A DNA stretch of 64,000 nt, taken from Acidobacteriaceae bacterium. Lineage in GTDB: Bacteria > Acidobacteriota > Terriglobia > Terriglobales > Acidobacteriaceae. The stretch lies in the NCBI GenBank assembly GCA_903642225.1, contig CAHJWI010000003.1:1-64000 (forward strand), read 5' to 3'. This document shows, piece by piece, positions 53,928 through 63,118 of the stretch (the first letter of the stretch is position 1; each line of letters starts with the position of its first letter). Both the position numbers and the translations under genes were made by a program. The notes under the pieces were generated by a model. The model saw only the letters and a program-made list of their open reading frames with translations, was not told the DNA's origin and ran no database searches.

Positions 53928-55313
53928 CTAGTACTCGGCAATCGGGTGGACAGTCGGCGTCTCGAAGACGTCGGGCAAGCCCACTGGCGCGCCGTCCCGA
54001 ACGTAGACGACCCCACCTTTCATCACCCACTGCACGTGCTCCATCGTAGAAATGTCGGCAATCGGGTCGCCCTTCACGGCGATCATGTCGGCATTGCACC
54101 CAACCTTCACGCAACCCGCCTTGCCGCTCACGCCCAGCAGCGCTGCCCCGTTGTGCGTGGACGCCAGCAGGGCATCACCCGGCGCCATTCCCGCCTTCAC
54201 GAGCAGGCCAAATTCGTGCGCATCCATTCCGTCTGACGTGTCGGTTCCAAACGCAATCTTCACGCCGGCCTTGTAGGCGCCGCCCAGCATCCCCTGAATC
54301 AACGGCGACACGACATGAATCTTCTCCACCGCCGAAGGCGACAGCTCCTCAGGATGCTTGATCGCGATACCAGTAATTTGGTCGACGACAAGCAGTGTAG
54401 GCACCAGGAAGGTACCATGCTGCTTCATCAACGCGAAGCTCTCGGAGTCGGCGTAGGTGCCGTGCTCAATGGAGTCGACCCCAAGCCTCACCGTCGCGTC
54501 GATCGCCTTCTTTCCGTGGGCGTGCGCAGCCACCTTCAGGCCCAGCGAGTGAGCCGTGTCGATGGCAGCTTTGATCTCTTCGTCGGTCATGGTCTTCGCC
54601 TGCGGATCATCGCCGATAGAAAGCACACCGCCAGAGGGCATAATCTTGATCACGGTAGCGCCGCGGCGGCGATGTGCGCGCACCTCTTTCATCACCTCTA
54701 CAGGTCCGTCAGCAACAGACCCGCCAAGAGTGGCATTCGTCCAGTCCGGCATAATGCCATTGCGCGGATCGCTGTGGCCACCCGTACTGGAGATGGGCTC
54801 AAGCGAAATGATCATGTGCGGTCCCGGGATCCAGCCGCGGTCAATGTCCCGCGCCAGCGCAAGATCAAGCTCATTCGAGCTGCCCACGCTGCGAACCGTC
54901 GTAAAACCCTCATCCAGCAGGCGTCGCGCAAAGCCCACAGCGCCGCCCATCGTTTCCGCCGGCGAAATGGTTAGCTCTTTCTGGAACGGATTGATCCCAT
55001 AGTGCGGTGGCGCATCCACGTGCTGGTGGCAGTCGATCAGGCCGGGCATAAGGGTTGCGGCGCCAAGATCAACGATTTGCGCACCGGGGATCGAAACGGT
55101 GCCGGGTGTCACGGCAGTGATGCGGTCGCCAGTGATCGTGACTGTGACCGGGCCGGCGAGCGATGCCGTATCGCCGTCGAAAAGGTGCGCCGCATGAATA
55201 GCGACAACAGAGGGTGCAACTAAACCTGCGGCTTGCGCTCTGCCATTGCAGACTGCGGACAGGGCAAGCAACGTGGCGCAGAAAGCGCACAGGGCAAAGT
55301 GTTTCGGGGGCAT
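53928..55313 (-). CDS. exported amidohydrolase (Xaa-Pro dipeptidase/imidazolonepropionase-like)
   Basis: The protein has 461 residues with a signal peptide (FCATLLALSAVCNGRAQA). Metal motifs of the amidohydrolase superfamily are LMPGLIDCHQHVD, the carbamylatable Lys region VIKIMPSGGVLS, KVAAHAHGKKAIDATVRLGVDSIEHGTY and IAFGTDTSDG. Relatives hydrolyse peptides or cyclic amides in the periplasm. It sits 100 bases upstream of the split metH genes on the same strand, but no functional link is evident. Confidence 0.88.
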   Translation of the reverse strand: MPPKHFALCAFCATLLALSAVCNGRAQAAGLVAPSVVAIHAAHLFDGDTASLAGPVTVTITGDRITAVTPGTVSIPGAQIVDLGAATLMPGLIDCHQHVDAPPHYGINPFQKELTISPAETMGGAVGFARRLLDEGFTTVRSVGSSNELDLALARDIDRGWIPGPHMIISLEPISSTGGHSDPRNGIMPDWTNATLGGSVADGPVEVMKEVRAHRRRGATVIKIMPSGGVLSIGDDPQAKTMTDEEIKAAIDTAHSLGLKVAAHAHGKKAIDATVRLGVDSIEHGTYADSESFALMKQHGTFLVPTLLVVDQITGIAIKHPEELSPSAVEKIHVVSPLIQGMLGGAYKAGVKIAFGTDTSDGMDAHEFGLLVKAGMAPGDALLASTHNGAALLGVSGKAGCVKVGCNADMIAVKGDPIADISTMEHVQWVMKGGVVYVRDGAPVGLPDVFETPTVHPIAEY

Positions 55314-55429
55314 GGCGGCAGCCTATCCGCTTCTCTCCATAATCACAAGGTCCTTGCCGCAGCCGATGTTGTACCGCTGCCGCGTTAGGATGGAGTGTGC
55401 CCACAAGACAGGTACGCGACCGAGAGACC

Positions 55430-55699
55430 ATGTCCGACGAAACCATTCAAGAACGTGCCCTCCGCGTCATCGCCGTCAAACAACGGCTGCCGCTCGAATC
55501 CGTAACTCCTGAAAGTACGTTCGAGAGCCTTGGCATCGACTCACTCGACCGGCTCAACATCCTCTTCGACCTGGAAGGTGAATTCGACATCGAGATCAAC
55601 GACGAAGAAGCCAAGAAGGTTGAGACCATGCAGCAAATGGTTGACGGCATCCAAAAGCTGGTGGATGCCAAACAGCAAAAGGCGGCTGAGGCTCAGTGA
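55430..55699 (+). CDS. acyl carrier protein
   Basis: The protein has 89 residues. ERALRVIAVKQRLPLESVTPESTFESLGIDSLDRLNILFDLEGEFDIEI carries the 4'-phosphopantetheine Ser (GIDSLD, residue 38). It has a Lys/Gln-rich C-terminus and is not the housekeeping AcpP type (which has DSLDTVE). The stop overlaps the ketosynthase ATG (TGATG), so the two are co-translated and probably form a dedicated acyl-chain pair. Confidence 0.9.
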   Translation: MSDETIQERALRVIAVKQRLPLESVTPESTFESLGIDSLDRLNILFDLEGEFDIEINDEEAKKVETMQQMVDGIQKLVDAKQQKAAEAQ

Positions 55700-56928
55700 T
55701 GCGGGGCACGCCGGGCCTGCGCCGAGTGGTCGTGACCGGCACCGGCGTCATCAGCGCGTTAGGCAGCAATACAGCTGAGTTTTGGCAGGCGCTGTCTACG
55801 GGCGAGTCAGGCATTCGCGAACTTACGGGCATCAACCCGGATCAGTTTCGTTTTCGCCATGCGGCAGAGGTCAAAGGGTTTGACGCAGAGGCCCTCTTCG
55901 ACTCAAAAGAACTAGCCTTTCTCGACCGTTTTGCGCAGTTCGCGCTGGTCGCCGCGGACGAAGCTGTAAAGCAGGCCGGCGTGGAGTGGACAGCCGGGCT
56001 GAGTGAACGCTCGGCAGTTGTCACCGGCTCCAGCTTCGGTGGTCGCGGTGCAGAAGAAGCCGGCTACTGGGAGCTCTTCCACAACAACCGCACTCGCGTT
56101 CATCCCCTCACCATCCCACAAAGTATGAGCAACGCCGGTGCAAGTCACATTTCCATGCGATATGGCATGCAGGGTCCGGCCTATACGGTCTCCACGGCCT
56201 GTGCCTCATCCGCACATGCCGTTGGCCAGGCCTTCTGGATGGTCCGCAGCGGCATGGCCCCACTGGCGATTGCGGGTGGCAGCGAAGCTCCACTCTACCT
56301 GGGCGGCCTAAAGGCATGGGAGGCCATGCGCGTCGTCAGCAAAGACACCTGCAGGCCCTTCTCAGCCGATCGCAGCGGTTTGATTCTCGGTGAGGGCGGA
56401 GCCATGCTCATTCTGGAGCCGCTGGATGACGCACTGGCCCGGGGCGCCGTTCCCCTGGCGGAGATCGTCGGCTTTGGCATGTCGTCCGACGCAGGTCACA
56501 TCACCCAGCCATCGCCGGATGGCGCAGCCAGAGCCATGCGTGCGGCAATGGACGACGCAGGCATGCAGCCGGAGCAGTTCGGCTATATCAACGCGCATGG
56601 AACGGCCACGGAGGCTAACGATCGCAGCGAAACCGCAGCCATCCGTTCGGCTTTTGGTGAACACGCGAACGCGCTGGCCGTGAGTTCAACCAAATCCATG
56701 CACGGGCACACGCTGGGCGCTGCAGGTGCCGTGGAAGCCGTAGCCTGTGTAGAGACTCTGCGCAACGGCATACTCCCGCCAACGGCAAACTTCACCGCCC
56801 CCGATGCCGCCTGCAACCTGGATATCGTGCCGAATCAGGCGCGTTCCCAACAGGTGGAGGCTTGTCTCTCGAACTCCTTTGCCTTTGGCGGTCTAAACGC
56901 GGTTCTCGCCTTCAAACGTTGGCTGTAG
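55699..56928 (+). CDS. beta-ketoacyl-ACP synthase (KAS II/FabF-like)
   Basis: About 409 residues from ATG 55699; GTG 55696 is an alternative start. It has VVVTGTGVISALGSNTAEFW, the active-site Cys in TVSTACASSAHAVGQ (residue 168), and both His residues in YINAHGTATEANDRSE and STKSMHGHTLGAAGAVEA. So the Cys-His-His triad is complete and the enzyme can condense acyl chains. Coupled to its own ACP and convergent with an alpha-oxoamine synthase gene, it probably makes a specialised beta-ketoacyl chain rather than serving general fatty acid synthesis. Confidence 0.92.
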   Translation: MRGTPGLRRVVVTGTGVISALGSNTAEFWQALSTGESGIRELTGINPDQFRFRHAAEVKGFDAEALFDSKELAFLDRFAQFALVAADEAVKQAGVEWTAGLSERSAVVTGSSFGGRGAEEAGYWELFHNNRTRVHPLTIPQSMSNAGASHISMRYGMQGPAYTVSTACASSAHAVGQAFWMVRSGMAPLAIAGGSEAPLYLGGLKAWEAMRVVSKDTCRPFSADRSGLILGEGGAMLILEPLDDALARGAVPLAEIVGFGMSSDAGHITQPSPDGAARAMRAAMDDAGMQPEQFGYINAHGTATEANDRSETAAIRSAFGEHANALAVSSTKSMHGHTLGAAGAVEAVACVETLRNGILPPTANFTAPDAACNLDIVPNQARSQQVEACLSNSFAFGGLNAVLAFKRWL

Positions 56929-56975
56929 CCCGAAGCGCGCCGGGTGAGACGAAACACAGTGTCACCAATCTCACC

Positions 56976-57968
56976 TCATGAAGCATTGCGGGCGTCGGCC
57001 GCGCTTAACCAGCGTACCGACCGCGCGATTCCCTCCTCAACGCCAACTCCCGGCGCCCAACCCAGCTCCGCGCGCGCCTTGGCCGCTGAGAATTCCTGAC
57101 TGCGGCCAAGCAGGTAAACGGCATGCCGTGTCAACAACGGCTTGCCCAGCAGTCCCCATCGGTGCGGCGCTTCCAGGATCGCTGCCAGCGTCATTGCACG
57201 CGCGAACGAGAAGTCAATCCACGGCGGCCTCACCTGCAAAGCCGCAGCGAAAACCCCGAGATAGCGCGCCCACGTCGTGCCTGATCCATCCGCCAGGTTG
57301 TACGCCTGCTCCACAGCTACTCTGCTTTCAGCAGCAAGAATCATGGCAGCGGCAACGTCGTCGACATAAATAAAGCCGCCTTCAGCTGAACCACCGTCGA
57401 TGGTCGCCATCAATCGCTGCTTCAGCAGCTTTGCCATCTCAACAGTAAAGTCCTTGCCGCGCGGACCATAAATCGTGGCCGGACGCACAACCGCCACCGG
57501 CAAACCCCTGACCGCCGCCGCCCACACGGCCTGCTCTCCCCGCAGCTTGGTCCGGTTATACGGCAGCATCGTCTCTACCAGCGGCATCGTCTCATCGCTC
57601 GGTGACGAAGGATAGCCATAGACATCGGTGGTACTCACGTGGACAAAGCGTTCCAGAGAAGGCGATTGCGTTGCAGCGTCCAGCAGATTCCGCGTCCCAT
57701 TAACGTTCGCATCGACGTACATCTGCATCGGTGCCCAATCGGTCGAACACGCGGCGCAATGAAAGATGTGAGTGCAACCGGCCACCGCGGCACGCAGCGT
57801 CTCCGGCGCAGTCAGCGTGCCCTCCCGAACCGTGACTGTCAGATCAGCCAGATGGCTCAGGTTTGAGCTTCGACGAGCCAGAACACAAACCTTCGCCCCC
57901 CGCTTCACAAGCATCCGTGCCAACGCGCCGCCCAAAAACCCGCTGGCACCGGTAACCAGAGCGCGCAA
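56976..57968 (-). CDS. extended SDR / NAD-dependent epimerase (3-beta-HSD-like)
   Basis: The protein has 330 residues. The Rossmann start is ALVTGASGFLGGALARML, then HIFHCAACSTDW, VSTTDVYGYPSS and the catalytic PYNRTKLRGEQ (YxxxK), with FIYVDDVAAAMILA later. It resembles 3-beta-hydroxysteroid dehydrogenase/epimerase-type reductases, a group that also contains bacterial ceramide reductase-like proteins. It begins 3 bases after the alpha-oxoamine synthase stop, so they form an operon and it may reduce that enzyme's ketone product. The substrate is inferred only. Confidence 0.8.
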   Translation of the reverse strand: MRALVTGASGFLGGALARMLVKRGAKVCVLARRSSNLSHLADLTVTVREGTLTAPETLRAAVAGCTHIFHCAACSTDWAPMQMYVDANVNGTRNLLDAATQSPSLERFVHVSTTDVYGYPSSPSDETMPLVETMLPYNRTKLRGEQAVWAAAVRGLPVAVVRPATIYGPRGKDFTVEMAKLLKQRLMATIDGGSAEGGFIYVDDVAAAMILAAESRVAVEQAYNLADGSGTTWARYLGVFAAALQVRPPWIDFSFARAMTLAAILEAPHRWGLLGKPLLTRHAVYLLGRSQEFSAAKARAELGWAPGVGVEEGIARSVRWLSAADARNAS

Positions 57969-57971
57969 CGG

Positions 57972-59267
57972 CTAATTCTGCCGAAGCTGTGAAAACGCGT
58001 CAAGCACAAAGCTGAGGTGGTCCAGCGTGTGCGCCGCCGTTACGCACAGACGCAACCGTGCCACTCCCTGCGCAACCGCCGGAAACATGACCGGCGCGGC
58101 AATAATGCCATGGTTGCGCAACCGTCGCGCAAACAGCGCGGTTTGCGCCTCGTCCCGCAGAATCACAGGAATCACAGCGGTCGTGGACAAGCCGGTGTCA
58201 TAGCCCAGGGACCGCAATCCCTCGCGCAAAAAGTCGCCATTGCGCTGAATGGTCGCAACGCGGTGCGGTTCTTCCGCAAGTATCGCCAGACCGGTAGTGA
58301 TCGCCGCAACCGATGCAGCCGAAAGTGCAGCAGAAAAAATGTACGGCGAAGAGGCATGCTGCAAAAAAATCGCAATCTCGCGGGAGCACGCGACGAACCC
58401 GCCAGTCGATGGGATCGACTTCGCCAGCGATCCGGTCCAAAGATCAACCTCGCCGGTGTCAATACCGAAGTGCTCATCCGTTCCACGGCCCGTTGCACCA
58501 AGCACGCCGCTCGCATGGGCCTCGTCCATCAGCAGGAAACAGCCAAACTCCTTCTTCAACGCAATCAGCTCCGGCAAAATGCAAACATCGCCATCCATGC
58601 TGAACACACCGTCTGAAATGATCAGCGTCCGGTTGGCCGTAGTCGGCTTCTCCAGCTCTGCCCGCACTGCGGAAGGATCGTTGTGTTTAAACTTCTGCAC
58701 CTGCACACCCGCCATGCGACAGGCATCCATCAGGCTTCTGTGGCAGAACTCGTCCAGAATAACGCGGTCAGAAGGCCCGAAAAGACCATAAATCACGGCA
58801 AGATTGGCCATGTACCCGGAAGACACCGTAAGCGCAGCCTCGGTGCCTTTGAATGCCGCAAGGTCCCGTTCCATCTCCGCATGGATGTCCAGCGTACCGG
58901 TCAGCAGGCGTGCGCCGCTGGTGCTGGTCCCATAGCGCGCAATGGCCCGCTGCGCCGCGCCGTCGATCCTTGGGTCGCCAATCAACCCCAGGTAGTCATA
59001 CGACGACATCATCAACATCTGATGTCCATCCGCCGTCACGCACGGGCCAGCCTTGGCCTGCAGAGGCATGTGGAAGGGATACGCGTCAACAGAAACCGCC
59101 AGGGCCGTGCCCTCAAAGATCCGCCGCGCGCGTGCGTCCAGCAGGTCGCCCTTCTTGAAGCTCCAGGTATGCGGCTCTGCAAAGTAGCTGCCGAACATCT
59201 CGCCGGACGAGGAAGGGAAAGCGCGCTCTGTGGAAGCGGCGTCAAGCAGGGCCGATGGTGTACTCAT
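57972..59267 (-). CDS. alpha-oxoamine synthase (serine palmitoyltransferase/AONS-like), PLP-dependent
   Basis: The protein has 431 residues. MSSYDYLGLIGDPRI, GTSTSGARLLTGTLDIHAEMERDLAAFKGTEAAL, DGVFSMDGDVCILPELIALKKEFGCFLLMDEAHASGVLGATGRG and WTGSLAKSIPSTGGFVA (PLP Lys about 280) are the family marks. These enzymes condense an amino acid with an acyl thioester and lose CO2. With the epimerase next to it and a dedicated ACP and ketosynthase opposite, a serine palmitoyltransferase-like role (sphingoid base) fits better than biotin synthesis; other aminoketones remain possible. Confidence 0.85.
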   Translation of the reverse strand: MSTPSALLDAASTERAFPSSSGEMFGSYFAEPHTWSFKKGDLLDARARRIFEGTALAVSVDAYPFHMPLQAKAGPCVTADGHQMLMMSSYDYLGLIGDPRIDGAAQRAIARYGTSTSGARLLTGTLDIHAEMERDLAAFKGTEAALTVSSGYMANLAVIYGLFGPSDRVILDEFCHRSLMDACRMAGVQVQKFKHNDPSAVRAELEKPTTANRTLIISDGVFSMDGDVCILPELIALKKEFGCFLLMDEAHASGVLGATGRGTDEHFGIDTGEVDLWTGSLAKSIPSTGGFVACSREIAIFLQHASSPYIFSAALSAASVAAITTGLAILAEEPHRVATIQRNGDFLREGLRSLGYDTGLSTTAVIPVILRDEAQTALFARRLRNHGIIAAPVMFPAVAQGVARLRLCVTAAHTLDHLSFVLDAFSQLRQN

Positions 59268-59516
59268 GTGCCTATGATGCTATGCCTTCGACCGCTGGTT
59301 TGCCCAATCCATGTCATCGATCTTTCTCGACAGGTGGAACAGACACACCTGAATCACTGGCGCATGGCATGCAGGCCCTGAAACACATTGGCAGGTCGAC
59401 GCCCGTGCGCGAACACCAGACAACCAGTGGCAGCGTCGCTTTTGCGCCGACCGTGGCAATGGGGTCTCAACAAACCCTCACCCTCCCCTTGTCCAAAGCA
59501 TCGAGCTGAACTCTCC

Positions 59517-60980
59517 TCAAAGCATGTGGTTCCCGGCGGCACCCATGGCCAGAATCACGAGCAGCGTAAGCAGAACAGCCACAATTACCCCTGCGGCAAG
59601 CGCCACCTTCCAACCGGTGTGAACGGCCTCCACATTGCTCGCCGGTGGCGGCACTGCTAAGCCCGCAGGCACGGATTGAACCCCTGGCACGGACGGCATC
59701 GTCGGCACACGTGGGCCCGTCTTCCCTTTTGCACCATCACCATGCCCAGCGGCATCACCAGCCTTCGCCGCAACCGGGTCCTGCGGCTTGGCCGGCACGC
59801 GCGGCTGGCCGAACACGGCCTGCGCCGGAGAGCCCACGAACACAGGCGCGGGATTGCGGCGACGTCGGCTCGTCGCTTGCTCCGCAACCGGTTGTACCGC
59901 TTCTAGAGATCTCCGCACCGGGTACCCCACTGAAGCAGGGGCAGGCGGCGGAGCTGCACCCCGTCGGACAGGTAAAAACACGGCCTCGCGTTCGCAGGAC
60001 GGTGCCGCAAGTGCATCCAGCATGGCAGATGCGCTGCCGAGCCGCAGCGCCTTGTCCTTCGTCAGCAGCCCCCGAATAACAGCATCCAGGCTTGCGGGAA
60101 TATCCAGGTTCCTTTCCCGCGGCGGTACAGGATCGCGGTTCAGCAGCTCCGAAAAGACAATCGCGCTCGTGGCACCACGGAACGGCACAGCTCCGGTGGC
60201 CATCTCGTATAACACTGCCCCCAGGCTAAACAGGTCAGACCGCGCATCCATCGGCTCCCCGCATGCCTGCTCCGGCGACATGTACTCGACTGTACCCACG
60301 GTTGCACCCGCGCGCGTCAGGTCATCCACCGACCCATGTGCGGAACGGTTGCCGTCGGCCATTTTCGCCAGACCGAAATCAAGAACTTTAATGTCCAGCG
60401 AACCCCGGCCATCACCCAGCAGAAACAGGTTTGCGGGCTTGATATCGCGATGCACAATACCCCTCGCGTGCGCCGCCTGCAGGGCCAAACCAACGCGGAA
60501 CGCGACCTCGCGAACGTCCTCTGGTGGAACAGGACCGCGCTCCATCCGCTCCTTGATGTTCTCGCCCTCGAGCAACTCCATCACAAGGTACGGGTCGCCG
60601 TCCTGCTCACCGATATCAAACACCGTGCAGATGTTGGGATGACTCAGCGAGGACACCAGCCGCGCCTCGCGCAAAAATCGGTCACGCGGTCCGCTCACCG
60701 GCAAGTCGCGGTGCAGCACCTTGATGGCAACCTGCCGATGCAGCCGCGTGTCCAGCGCGCGGTACACCACGCCCATGCCGCCGGAGCCCAACTCGCCCAG
60801 AACGCTGTATGGGCCAAAGCTGAGTGCCTTGGGCTGCCCAAACACCTCGAACTCATGCCCCTGGTTTAAAACGGCGATCCCTCTCTCGTCCCCGCAATTT
60901 CGGTCCTGCGCCCCGTCGCTTCGCACACCTGTAACGCTCAGCTGCTTCCGCGGCACCCGTACGCCGCACATCACCGTCAC
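59517..60980 (-). CDS. Ser/Thr protein kinase with C-terminal membrane anchor
   Basis: The start at GTG 60980 has GAGGAG upstream; ATG 60971 is possible. The product is about 487 residues. The kinase domain (about 50-310) has LGELGSGGMGVVYRALD, VAIKVL, HRDIKPANLFLL, KVLDFGLAKMAD and GTVEYMSPEQ, all catalytic residues present. A Pro/Ala-rich linker of about 120 residues leads to one membrane helix (VALAAGVIVAVLLTLLVILAM) at the very C-terminus, so there is almost no periplasmic domain. It is divergent from the HAD gene. Its target is unknown. Confidence 0.88.
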   Translation of the reverse strand: MTVMCGVRVPRKQLSVTGVRSDGAQDRNCGDERGIAVLNQGHEFEVFGQPKALSFGPYSVLGELGSGGMGVVYRALDTRLHRQVAIKVLHRDLPVSGPRDRFLREARLVSSLSHPNICTVFDIGEQDGDPYLVMELLEGENIKERMERGPVPPEDVREVAFRVGLALQAAHARGIVHRDIKPANLFLLGDGRGSLDIKVLDFGLAKMADGNRSAHGSVDDLTRAGATVGTVEYMSPEQACGEPMDARSDLFSLGAVLYEMATGAVPFRGATSAIVFSELLNRDPVPPRERNLDIPASLDAVIRGLLTKDKALRLGSASAMLDALAAPSCEREAVFLPVRRGAAPPPAPASVGYPVRRSLEAVQPVAEQATSRRRRNPAPVFVGSPAQAVFGQPRVPAKPQDPVAAKAGDAAGHGDGAKGKTGPRVPTMPSVPGVQSVPAGLAVPPPASNVEAVHTGWKVALAAGVIVAVLLTLLVILAMGAAGNHML

Positions 60981-61028
60981 CAGCGGACTCCTCTCGGCAC
61001 ACCCGCCGCACAAGCTACCATCAACCGC

Positions 61029-61748
61029 ATGCGCGCCCTGCCTCAAGTTCCCTTCCTACCCGGTCAGACCCTGCTGTTCGACGCCGACGACACACTCTGG
61101 GAAAACAACATCTACTTTGAGCGAGCCATCGCAGGTTTCGTAGATCTGGTAGCACACCCCACACTATCTTCGGCACAGGTCCGCGATCACTTTAATCACC
61201 TCGAACACACACGCGTGCAAATGCACGGGTACGGTACCCGCAGCTTTCGCAACTCCATGACGGCGTGCCTGGAAGAGCTTGCCGCCTGCGACACCACTGC
61301 GGAGCAGCACAAATGCCTCGATGAGCTCGCGCACTCCATCGTGTCAGCGCCCATTGCATTACTTCCAGGCGTGGAGAACACACTGCAACAGCTGGCAATC
61401 CGTCACCGGCTCGTGCTGGTCACCAAAGGCGACAGGGACGAACAACTGGAAAAGCTCGGCAGGTCCGGCCTCTCTGGCCTGTTCAGCGCAACAGAAGTGC
61501 TGCCGGAAAAGCATCGCGCCGCGTACGAGGAGCTTCGCAGCCGTCATCGGCTTGACTCTGCCACCACCTGGATGATGGGCAACAGTCCGAAAAGCGACAT
61601 CAACCCCGCTCTCGCGGCAGGCCTGCACGCTGTGTTTCTTCCGCACAGCAACACCTGGGTGCTAGAGCATGAGCTGCTCATCGACGCTCCCGCCGGCCGG
61701 CATCTCTTCCGCGCAGATCGGTTCTCCGACCTGCTGCAGGCCTTCTGA
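61029..61748 (+). CDS. HAD-superfamily hydrolase/phosphatase
   Basis: The protein has 239 residues. Motif I is LLFDADDTLWENN, motif II VLVTKGDRDEQ, the conserved Lys is in PEKHRAAY, and motif IV is MMGNSPKSDINPALAAGLHAVF. The cap is helical (subclass I). Its FDADDTLW start resembles YjjG/haloacid dehalogenase-like nucleotidases and phosphatases. The 5' end is close to the divergent kinase gene (about 50 bases between starts), so the two share an upstream region. The substrate cannot be assigned. Confidence 0.88.
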   Translation: MRALPQVPFLPGQTLLFDADDTLWENNIYFERAIAGFVDLVAHPTLSSAQVRDHFNHLEHTRVQMHGYGTRSFRNSMTACLEELAACDTTAEQHKCLDELAHSIVSAPIALLPGVENTLQQLAIRHRLVLVTKGDRDEQLEKLGRSGLSGLFSATEVLPEKHRAAYEELRSRHRLDSATTWMMGNSPKSDINPALAAGLHAVFLPHSNTWVLEHELLIDAPAGRHLFRADRFSDLLQAF

Positions 61749-61837
61749 AACGCTGACACGCAGGCAGCCACAATGGTATAGTCACACCTGGATCGATGAG
61801 CCGTTTGTGACTGCGCCAGGCCGGCGCACCATCGCAC

Positions 61838-61922
61838 GCGGAGGTGGCGAAATTGGCAGACGCACTAGCTTGAGGTGCTAGCGCCGCAAGGCATAGGGGT
61901 TCAAGTCCCCTCCTCCGCACCA
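61838..61922 (+). tRNA. tRNA-Leu (anticodon GAG)
   Basis: An 85-base cloverleaf with acceptor GCGGAGG/CCTCCGC, D-arm with GGCAGACGC, anticodon stem CTAGC/GCTAG around loop TTGAGGT (anticodon GAG), a variable arm of class II type (GCCGCAAGGC), T-arm GGGGTTCAAGTCCCC, and encoded CCA end. The long variable arm and the anticodon identify Leu. Confidence 0.96.
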
Positions 61923-62116
61923 TCCTTCAGTACAGCAGCACAACGAGTCAGCCCATCGGCTGGCCTTGCTTCTTTCGCCGTCTGCGCGCCCGCAGCGAAC
62001 CCGACCGATGCTACTCTTAAAGACGGACACTGGTCCTCCTCCTCGGTGGCAGGATCGTTCCCATTCCAGCTTGCAACACAGTGCCCACGCGCACGCCGTA
62101 AAGGACTCCCACCGCA

Positions 62117-62416
62117 ATGACCGTCCTGCTTGTTCTTCTCGTCATCGTCCACGTTGTGGTGTGCCTGTTCCTCATCGGTGTCGTACTTCTGCAGCAGGGC
62201 AAAAGCGCCGACCTGGCATCGGCCTTCGGCGGCCAGGGAACGCAAACCGCCTTCGGCCCGCGCGGCACAGCCAACCTGTTCACACGACTAACCACCTGGT
62301 CTGCAGTCCTGTTCATGCTCACCTCCATCGGCCTCACCATCCTGCTGTCACGCTCGGGCGACCGCTCCGTACTCGCCGGTGCAAAAACGACGCAGAGCGC
62401 ACCTGTCAAGAAGTAA
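62117..62416 (+). CDS. secG: preprotein translocase subunit SecG
   Basis: The protein has 99 residues and two membrane segments (VLLVLLVIVHVVVCLFLIGVVLLQ and a second around SAVLFMLTSIGLTILL). Between them is the conserved QQGKSADLASAFGGQGTQTAFGPRGTANLFTRLT, diagnostic for SecG. Its product joins SecY and SecE in the inner membrane. The following MBL hydrolase gene starts 21 bases after its stop on the same strand. Confidence 0.95.
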   Translation: MTVLLVLLVIVHVVVCLFLIGVVLLQQGKSADLASAFGGQGTQTAFGPRGTANLFTRLTTWSAVLFMLTSIGLTILLSRSGDRSVLAGAKTTQSAPVKK

Positions 62417-62436
62417 CAGGAAGCCCGAGCGAGATC

Positions 62437-63069
62437 TTGATCCGCGAAACATTCCCGGTCGGTCCTCTGCAGTGCAACTGCACCCTGCTGGGCGATGAGT
62501 CCACCGGCGAAGCCACCGTGGTCGACCCGGGCGGCGACGTCCAACGGATCGAAGCCATCCTGGCAAAACACAATCTCCGTCTTACCCAGATCGTGGTGAC
62601 ACACGCCCACCTGGACCACATCGCAGGCGCTCATACCCTCCGGCAGCGCACAGGCGCACCCGTCCTCTATAACCAGCACGACCTGCCGCAGTTGGCACTC
62701 ATGCCGGAGCAGGCGGCGTGGATGGGTGTCCCCGTTCCAACGGTGCTTGCTCCCGATGCCAGTGCCGACGACGGCATGGTCCTAAGAGTGGGCTCCACAC
62801 CAGTGGAGGTCCTGCACACTCCCGGACATACCCAGGGCAGCATCTGCCTGCACCTCCCCTCAGAACACCTGCTGCTTGCCGGCGATACCCTCTTCCGCGA
62901 CGGCATCGGCCGTGCCGACTTTCCGGGTGGGAACCTTCCGCAGCTGATGCGATCCATCGCGACCCGACTGTTGCACCTGCCAAAGTGCAACGTGGTGGTT
63001 CCCGGGCACGGTCCAGAAACCACGCTCGGACGCGAGCTGGAATGCAACCCGTTCATTCAGAATGTGTAA
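62437..63069 (+). CDS. glyoxalase II-like metallo-beta-lactamase-fold hydrolase
   Basis: The start TTG at 62437 gives (M)IRETFPVGPLQCNCTLLGD, where family homology begins; the same frame is open far upstream but overlaps secG in another frame. The 210-residue protein has VVDPGGD, THAHLDH (HxHxDH metal site), LHTPGHTQGSICL, LLAGDTLFRDGIGRADFPGG and VVPGHGPETTLGRE. It resembles the short YcbL-type enzymes without the glutathione-binding C-terminal domain, so the thioester substrate is uncertain. Confidence 0.9.
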   Translation: MIRETFPVGPLQCNCTLLGDESTGEATVVDPGGDVQRIEAILAKHNLRLTQIVVTHAHLDHIAGAHTLRQRTGAPVLYNQHDLPQLALMPEQAAWMGVPVPTVLAPDASADDGMVLRVGSTPVEVLHTPGHTQGSICLHLPSEHLLLAGDTLFRDGIGRADFPGGNLPQLMRSIATRLLHLPKCNVVVPGHGPETTLGRELECNPFIQNV

Positions 63070-63118
63070 GTTGAGTTGCCGACTGTCATGCGACGCATGA
63101 AGTATCTCCTACAAGTCG

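Noticed and set aside
61966..62436. Long N-terminal extension of the metallo-beta-lactamase-fold protein
   Set aside because: The frame is open but overlaps secG entirely, and homology starts only at IRETFPVG; taken as chance.
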